From Rostrohypoxylon terebratum (Eukaryota > Ascomycota > Sordariomycetes > Xylariales > Hypoxylaceae): a stretch of DNA of 64,000 bases. Made by a program: the position numbers and the translations under genes. The stretch lies in NCBI GenBank assembly GCA_022497145.1, contig MU385869.1:427822-491821 (forward strand), read 5' to 3'. A model generated the notes under the pieces. That model was not told the origin of the DNA. It did no database searches and was given only the letters and a program-made list of their open reading frames with translations. Shown here piece by piece: positions 58,081-64,000 of this stretch. The stretch's first letter is position 1, and each line of letters starts with the position of its first letter.

Positions 58081-60184
58081 TTACGCCTTGTTGCGCTGGC
58101 CGTAGGCCTTGGTGACGTAGTCGCCGTCCTTGACGATGAGGTCCTCGAGGCGGTAGTCGTGCTTGCCGGTGAGGTAGGACTCGAGGATGGCCTTGGTGCC
58201 GGCGGCGTACCGCTTCTGCGCGTCGATCGAGGTACCCGACATGTGGGGGACCATGGCGTTGCCGCCGCCGAAGGGGTTCTTGGCGTAGCGCAGAGGGTGG
58301 TCCTTGGGCGCGGGCTGGGGGAACCACACGTCACCGCCGTAGCCGCGGAGGTGGCCGGACTTCAGGGCCTCGGCGACGTCTTCCTTGACGACGATGGCGC
58401 CACGGGCGGTGTTGACTAGCCAGGAGCCTGGGGTGATTGTTAGCTGATCAATGTCTTTCTCATTATAGACGGAATGGGATTCATGTGTTATTGAAGACTC
58501 ACCAGGCTTCATCTTAGCGATGAGGTCCTTGTTGAACAGACCGCGGGTCTTCTCGTGGAGAGGGCAGTTGATGGTGACGACATCGCACTGGCCGAGCAAC
58601 TCCTCGAGGGTGTCGACACGGCGGGCGCCGATCTCCTTCTCGACCTCGGGCTTGAGGGGCTGGTAGTCGTAGTAGAGGAGCTCCTTGCAGTCGAAGGCCT
58701 TGAGGCGGCGCAAGACACGCTCTCCGATGCGGCCGACGGCGACGGTGCCGACGACCTTGCCCTCGAGATCGTACTCGTTCTTGGCCGACGCGGCGACGTC
58801 CCACTCGCCCGCCTCGATCTGCTCGTGCGCGGGAACGAAGTTGCGCACTAGCACTAGGATCGTCATCACGACGTGCTCCGCTACCGACACGACGTTGGAC
58901 CCGGTCACTTCCGCAACCGTGATACCGCCGTTCGTCTTGTTCGCCGCGTTCAGGTCCACGTGGTCAGAGCCGATACCCGCCGTGACGGCGAGCTTGAGCT
59001 TCTTGGCCTTGGCTAGTCGCTCCGCGGTTAGGTAGCCGGGGTGGAAGCTGAGGGTGATGTTAGTACGGGCATTGTCCTTGGTTTTTTTTTCTTCTGTTTT
59101 TTGCTAATGTGCTCTATTCTTCTTCTCAAACTCCACCTAGATAGGAGGTAACGCCAAGATTGGAGATAATTGGTATTAGGTAACGTACGGAGTGGTAATG
59201 ATGATCTCAGCGTCTACAAGCTCCTTGTCGAAGGTGGAGTTCTCGCCATCCTTGTCGGAGGTCGTGACGAGAGTGTGACCTTGGTCTTCGAGCCATTTTC
59301 GGATGCCTAGTTCGTTCTCGGTTGTTCCCAGTAGGTCGGGCACCTGCAGTTGGGTGGAAGAAAGATAAGTTAGTTCGTGTAGGTATGAAGGTCTGCATAT
59401 AAGTCCGCAAAGTACGTTAAAGCGCGTAAAGTGGAGAGAGAAAGGAGGCTCGTGATGCGACTTTGGGGTCCAGGGGGTTAAGGATAACGTTAAGGGCAAT
59501 AGGGAATAGCTGCAGCTGTGCAGACGTTTGCTTTTCTTCCCTATTAACCCCACTTTTCCCTTTTCCCTGATCCCCTTGTCTCTTCTTCTATTGCTTCTTC
59601 CCCCCCTCTGCTATTTTGACCCCCTGCTCTTCCGTTTCCCCTCCCCTCTTTCAACCATGACATCTGCCGCCACATCCAGTTACCAAAGACAGACCATTGC
59701 ATGCACGTTTCAGCCAATTACGCGTTGGTTTCCTTCCATTGGACGGACCAACCTGCTTATGGCAAGAAGCGGCATGGAGGGGAGACGGCAGAGGCTGGGT
59801 AGCTCGGTGGAGTAAGGAAAAAGAAAAAAAATAACAATAAGACAAAATAAGCAAAATCATTGCCTGAAGAATTGTGTAATAAATGAGATTCTGCTCTCTT
59901 TTTTTCTAACTCACCTGTTGGGCGTGGATACCTCCATCGTATAGGACGGCTAGAACTTTGACCTTTTCACGTTTCGTAGTCAGTAGACGCGTCGAAGCGG
60001 GAGTTCGTGGGGAGGGAGGGTGGAATAGAGGACTCTTGAACGCCGGGGCTGGCCGTGACGTCAGGCCAGCCCTCAACGGCCGAGCATTGCTAACAGAACG
60101 AGCTGCTGCTGTGGCTGTAGAGAATGCCCGCGCAGAGAGGGGACGAGTGCAGCAGGACGAGAGGGAGCGGGCTAATAATACCAT
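58081..60184 (-). CDS. FDH1: NAD-dependent formate dehydrogenase, mitochondrial form
   Basis: Oxidises formate to CO2 with NAD+. Exons 59915-60184, 59189-59343, 58503-59047 and 58081-58427 (introns 571, 141 and 75 bp; phases 0, 2 and 1) give 438 residues. The first ~73 residues are Arg/Ser/Ala-rich without acidic residues, a likely mitochondrial presequence; the cytosolic forms of about 365 residues begin near VKVLAVLYDGG. Landmarks: PFHPGYLTAERLAKA, AVTAGIGSDHVDLNAA, the formate-binding Asn in EVTGSNVVSVAEH, catalytic Arg in LVNTARGAIVV, RGYGGDVWFPQPAP and catalytic His in AMVPHMSGTS. The dinucleotide site reads VAVGRIG: Ala replaces the first Gly of GxGxxG, as in bacterial FDHs. Codon use is strongly GC-ending, suggesting high expression. 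The acceptor of intron 1 follows a CCACCCAACTGCAG tract. Confidence 0.95.
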
Positions 60185-62159
60185 TTTGAAATCTGTATTA
60201 ATGCTTTATCCAATTGGACTAAAGCACCCGTAGGCTTTTTTATATGTATGTCTTGGATAGAGGTAGTCCGAGGACGACTATACGTATTATAGGTAAGGCT
60301 TGTTGAAAAGGCAAGTGGCTGATCTGAATCTGAGCTTCTCAAGAGAAACCCAATTACGCAAGTATGAAGATAGAATAAGTAGAGAAGAATACAAGAGGAA
60401 TTGGTTGACGACGGTGGGAGCTTGCGGCCATTTATGAATCGGGGTCTTGCGTACAAAGAGCAGAGCAAAGCTCCAAAGGGGGCCACAATGGTATCTTTTT
60501 ACTCATAGCAACATTCAACCGTTTGAACACAAGCACATAGCTCGGGAAGCGGAGGGGTGGACACGATCGGAGAATGCTTTAGCTGCTGTTTCGAGCACAC
60601 AGAGCTAGCCAGAGGCAGGTAATCCCCGTTGCTCAATGGCCCTATTACTCGGTCACGTAGTAGTATTCTCCAATCTTCCCGCTAGGTACTATGTAGGTTT
60701 GTGGGCATGTATGCACTTGCGATCTAGGAGCGGATACATCGAGCAGTCGCATTCCGTCAGCGTGGAATCATGTACATACCTATCCATGGATAGGCCAAGC
60801 GGATGTAGGAACCTTGGAACCTTGGAACATTTAGGGACACATGAGGTATTCCGACGCTGCAGGTAGGGACCATTACCCACGTCTGAAAGCCCTCCAAACC
60901 TCTAGACGCATATTAGATGGCCTATCGAACCTGTCCAATTTGTGCGAGATTTGTGTATATCCCGATCGTTTGATCCCAAAGTGTTCTCGGGTGCCCGCCG
61001 GAGTAGCTCGGTGATGTTTCGGTGTGTGAAGGCGAGGTCCCGCACTCTTTGTCCCCCCTCGCCCTGCGGAGTAGGCTAGACTACTAGTAGACGCGGCGCA
61101 AGGGGATCGTCAGCTGGGAGATTTTAACGCCGGAAGCTTTGGGGAATGCTTGAGCCAAGTGGTAACTATGTTACTAGCTTAGAATCTCAGATGAGCGCTA
61201 TGTGCGCCAATGTGGAGGTCATCAACAGTTAAGGTCAACAATGGGATGATTCAGGCACGAGGGGTTCGACGGGCTCGATGAAGTTCAAGCTTCTCGAAGC
61301 AGAGAGCTAGTATGTACTCGGCCATCGGTGAAGTGGGGGGATTCGGAAGTCTACATACTGTCATACTATACTACACTACACAGGCACACGAGAAAGGCGA
61401 TGTTTGCGGGGAAGCTTGTTAAAGAGTTGGAGCTAGCTTGCTAAGAATCCTAAGGATCGCAACGAATAGACGGCCAAGAACGAGACAAAGGGGGGATTGG
61501 CTGGGGAGGGGATCGCGCAGCATTGCTAGATCTGGAACAATAAGGCGTCCCATTCGACAATTGGTCAGACGATCCCAACCAAGTACCTGAGCAGGAAATG
61601 GATACCATCCATGCGCAACGTCCCGACAATACATATTCCAACTCTTCGCGGCAGTTCTGATCCAATTCTGATCTAATCAACGATCGCCGAGTGCAGTTCC
61701 CAGTTCCATGCAGACCGGGCGAAATTGGTATATTAAGTGATAACTCGTAATCGTAGCGCTCGGCACAAGGTGGCTTTCATTCCCGGTCATAGTTATTTAC
61801 CCGCGCGCGAGGTGCAGAGCTTACTGTTACATGAGCTCCTCGGCGAGTCAAGTAAACAAGTACTCAAAGCAAGGCGCATGGCTGTCTTTGATCTCGATGG
61901 AATTGGTATACTATCTTGCTTTCTCTGCTTTTCTGAAACTCCGAATTCAGTACGTGTGATTTAGTCATGACTGCTGAGATTTCTGTGGATCTCTAAAGGA
62001 TAATCGGCACCATGACTAGGTAGGTAGCTCTTCATTCTGACGGACGTAAGTATGTATGTCTCGACTTTCTCTTGCGCGCGGATACTGGTCTGTTGCTATT
62101 TCGTTCGTTCTGTCACATTTCATCTCATCGCATCGTATCGTATCTCATCCTTCTTCCAT
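60185..62159. other. 2-kb intergenic region, FDH promoter
   Basis: No supported gene. It holds the FDH promoter on its left side and the 3' region of the PEBP-like gene on its right. A GGAACCTT repeat of 7-bp period is at 60808-60828. Short frames seen (near 60636, 61419, 61737) have no recognisable family. Confidence 0.5.
60808..60828 (+). repeat. GGAACCTT short tandem repeat
   Basis: GGAACCTTGGAACCTTGGAA: overlapping units of an 8-bp word with inverted symmetry (GGAACC/GGTTCC). Confidence 0.7.
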
Positions 62160-62980
62160 CTACAAACTGATGAATACAGCGCCAACTAATCCTATAGCCA
62201 AAATCATCCCGCTAGCTCTTTGCGACACTGCCGCTGCGGGAACAAATGTTTGAGTCGGCGAGGTGACAGAGCCAGTCCCAGTGCCGCGGGAGCTTCCTCC
62301 GGAGCTGCTAGCAGTGGTTGAGTTGGTCACGTTAAAGAAGTTTCCGGCCAGGACCTTGTTTGCTAGTCCGGCTTGTGTCAATACGGACAAGGCATTGAAG
62401 TTGCTTCGATTGGCAGCTGCTGTCTGGAGGACGTTGAGGCTGTTTGTCGAGGCGTTTGATGTGTCCACCAAAATTTGCGTGTATCGGTGAGACAGCGGAA
62501 CTCGCGCTGGTGGTGCCGGTCCCAAGTACGCTGCAAATGCCGCCTGGTTCTTGGTGTTCTGTAAGACGAAAGCGTTCGTGCTTCCCGTGGTCGTGTTAAG
62601 AGCTGTCGCTTTCGTACTTTGCGTCAACCCAGTCTGCATCCAGTGGAGTAGAGTTCCTGTCGCAGGGGGGTTGTTCGTGGGAATATCCAGATCAATCATT
62701 AACACCGCGAACGACGTTCCATCCAGCTTGGACTGCGTTCCAACAGTAGGAGCCGTCTGGGTTACTATAGTTCCTATGAGTAAATTTTCATCACGATGAG
62801 AATTCAAGTTTTAAGTCGAGATGACTTACCCGCTTTTTCCAGGACATTTCCGCCATTTGCGGCGGCCTTGTTACCGTAGGAGACGAGCAAAGTAGCCTCT
62901 GTCGCCGGCTGGAACCCTTTGGGAGTAGCCGCTAGCGTTGTCGACGCCGCCGTTAAGATGACAAGCGATTTGTAGAGCAT
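62160..62980 (-). CDS. Secreted, GPI-anchored PEBP-like protein
   Basis: Phosphatidylethanolamine-binding-protein-like fold at the cell surface. Exons 62830-62980 and 62160-62773 join over a 56-bp intron (GTAAGT...ATAG, phase 1), giving 254 residues. A signal peptide (MLYKSLVILTAASTTLAATP) opens it. PEBP strings: LLVSYGNKAAANGG, FAVLMIDLDIPTNNPPATGT with the DxD/P pattern of the ligand site, LLHWMQTGL, and YLGPAPPARVPLSHRYTQIL, where the usual GPxPP...HRY signature is present. A Ser/Thr/Gly-rich linker then leads to a hydrophobic C-terminus (SGMILAIGLVGAVFISL), the pattern of a GPI signal, with a probable omega site in the SSSGGSS stretch. Ligand and role are unknown. Many Asn-x-Ser/Thr sites suggest N-glycosylation. 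Confidence 0.92.
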
Positions 62981-64000
62981 CTTGAAATCAAGTGATGAGA
63001 TTATTATGAGGTAGGTGTATATAAGTGTATATGGGTGTATATAGGTGTATGTACAGCGCAGATTGGCCAGCAATGCGAAATAGAGATGAAAAAAATAACA
63101 ACAGAAAAAACGACCGATGTAGATCAGATTAAAAAAATTATCTGGGGATAATTCCAAGGATGATGAGGATATTTGAACAAGATCTTACTGTATTATTGAA
63201 GATCTCGTCACACATCCGGCAACTAGGTCCTTACATCGTCTCAATAGATGAAACAAGGACGCGCAGACTTGCGACAGCGCCCAGGACCAAGCATACTATT
63301 AGCAGAAGAACTGCAGGCATGAGTGTTGCCGGCTCTTAGAAATGAGCTACTAAGCTAAGGTTAATGATGCAATTGATGTTTTCAAGTCATATTCTATTGT
63401 CGCAATGCACCGATGCTCATACTTGATCACCCAGTCTGCCAGTCAAAGGGCTCCATCCCCAAAATCGTCGAACGATATTATTAATGAATCTTTTCCGCTT
63501 TTGGTAGATAAAGTGTGGAAATCGTCTGGATTGGCTGGATTGAATATCTCCGACAATAAAGTCGTCAGCCCTGTCAACGCTTTGGCATCTCTTTCTCTTT
63601 CTACAAGAGCTTCGTTTGACCTTTGCAACAATTGCTATTTATAGCAGGCAAGCCTTTTCACGGTAGATTGATATCGCGAAAGAAGTGAGATTGAATTTGG
63701 TGTTTGGACTCTGGATGGAATGATGGAATGACGGGATAGAAACAGACCGATAGAAACAATGATGTTTTTGAAACGAAACAAATCCTTGTAACAGGTATAT
63801 CTCTATATGGCAGCTATTCACAAACTGGAAGTAGAAACACGCATACAAGCATGGTGTCTCACTTATGACGTGATATTCCCGGGTATTCCAAGACACAGCT
63901 GCAACTATTAGTACTGGCTACGCAAAGCTCGCCGTCGTACCCTAACGGGTACTGCGCTTTAATTAGCAAAATTGCAGGTAATTAGCAAAGTACCTTTCTA
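62981..64000. other. PEBP-like promoter and right window edge
   Basis: Contains the 10-bp repeat at 63015-63054 close to the PEBP-like ATG. A 29-codon minus-strand frame at 63231-63320 (MPAVLLLIVCLVLGAVASLR and nine more residues) would be a single membrane helix. A 62-codon frame lacking an ATG (63443-63631, minus) lies downstream of a TATAAATA at 63636-63643. I cannot assemble these into one gene, so I only record them. The rest shows nothing. Confidence 0.45.
63015..63054 (-). promoter_or_regulatory. 10-bp repeat of TATA-like units before PEBP-like gene
   Basis: On the plus strand four consecutive 10-mers read GTGTATATAA, GTGTATATGG, GTGTATATAG, GTGTATGTAC. On the gene's strand they give TATATACAC elements one helical turn apart, 35-75 bp before the ATG at 62980. 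Confidence 0.6.

Overview
The window is 64 kb of nuclear DNA from a filamentous ascomycete, most likely a Sordariomycete. Genes carry short GT...AG introns (mostly 48-140 bp), several with a CTAAC-type branch site. The products include GUL-1/SSD1, a secreted Rds1-like protein, a fungal CxC metallothionein and NAD formate dehydrogenase. I could read no transposon, tRNA, rRNA or CRISPR array. Twenty protein genes are supported, 19 of them with introns. I rebuilt their splicing by hand from reading frame, splice consensus and family conservation.

Layout, left to right: 1-2.8 kb empty; PAC4-type proteasome chaperone (-); carnosine N-methyltransferase (+); SDR oxidoreductase (-); TFIIIC subunit TFC1 (-); PP2A B56 subunit RTS1 (+); mitochondrial phosphatidylserine decarboxylase PSD1 (-); HERP-type ubiquitin-like ER protein (+); V-ATPase subunit A VMA1 (-); acid sphingomyelinase-like enzyme (-); CASTOR-like ACT protein (-); 3.2 kb gap; METTL25-like methyltransferase (-); t-SNARE TLG1 (+); nuclear pore GLE1 (-); 3.2 kb gap; SSD1/GUL-1 (+); Rds1-like secreted protein (+); 3-hydroxyacyl-CoA dehydrogenase (-); fork protection factor TOF1/SWI1 (+); 32-residue metallothionein (-); formate dehydrogenase (-); GPI-anchored PEBP-like protein (-).

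This is a core-genome neighbourhood, not a biosynthetic cluster. Neighbours belong to unrelated housekeeping pathways: proteasome assembly, Pol III transcription, phospholipid and sphingolipid metabolism, vacuolar acidification, vesicle fusion, mRNA export, translational control and replication. Two gene pairs share short divergent promoters: METTL25-like/TLG1 (446 bp) and the dehydrogenase/TOF1 (381 bp). Long gaps hold AT-rich sequence, short tandem repeats and a recurrent ACCTAGG heptamer.

The observations I rate most worth checking are: an open frame of 195 codons joined in frame to the VMA1 start; an approximately 700-nt ATG-free, pyrimidine-rich leader on SSD1 with three matches to the Ssd1 RNA-binding consensus; the dispersed ACCTAGG heptamer family; a metallothionein whose last exon is one sense codon plus the stop; and a 10-bp-phased TATA-like repeat in the PEBP-like promoter. 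I did not find a clearly novel multi-gene system.
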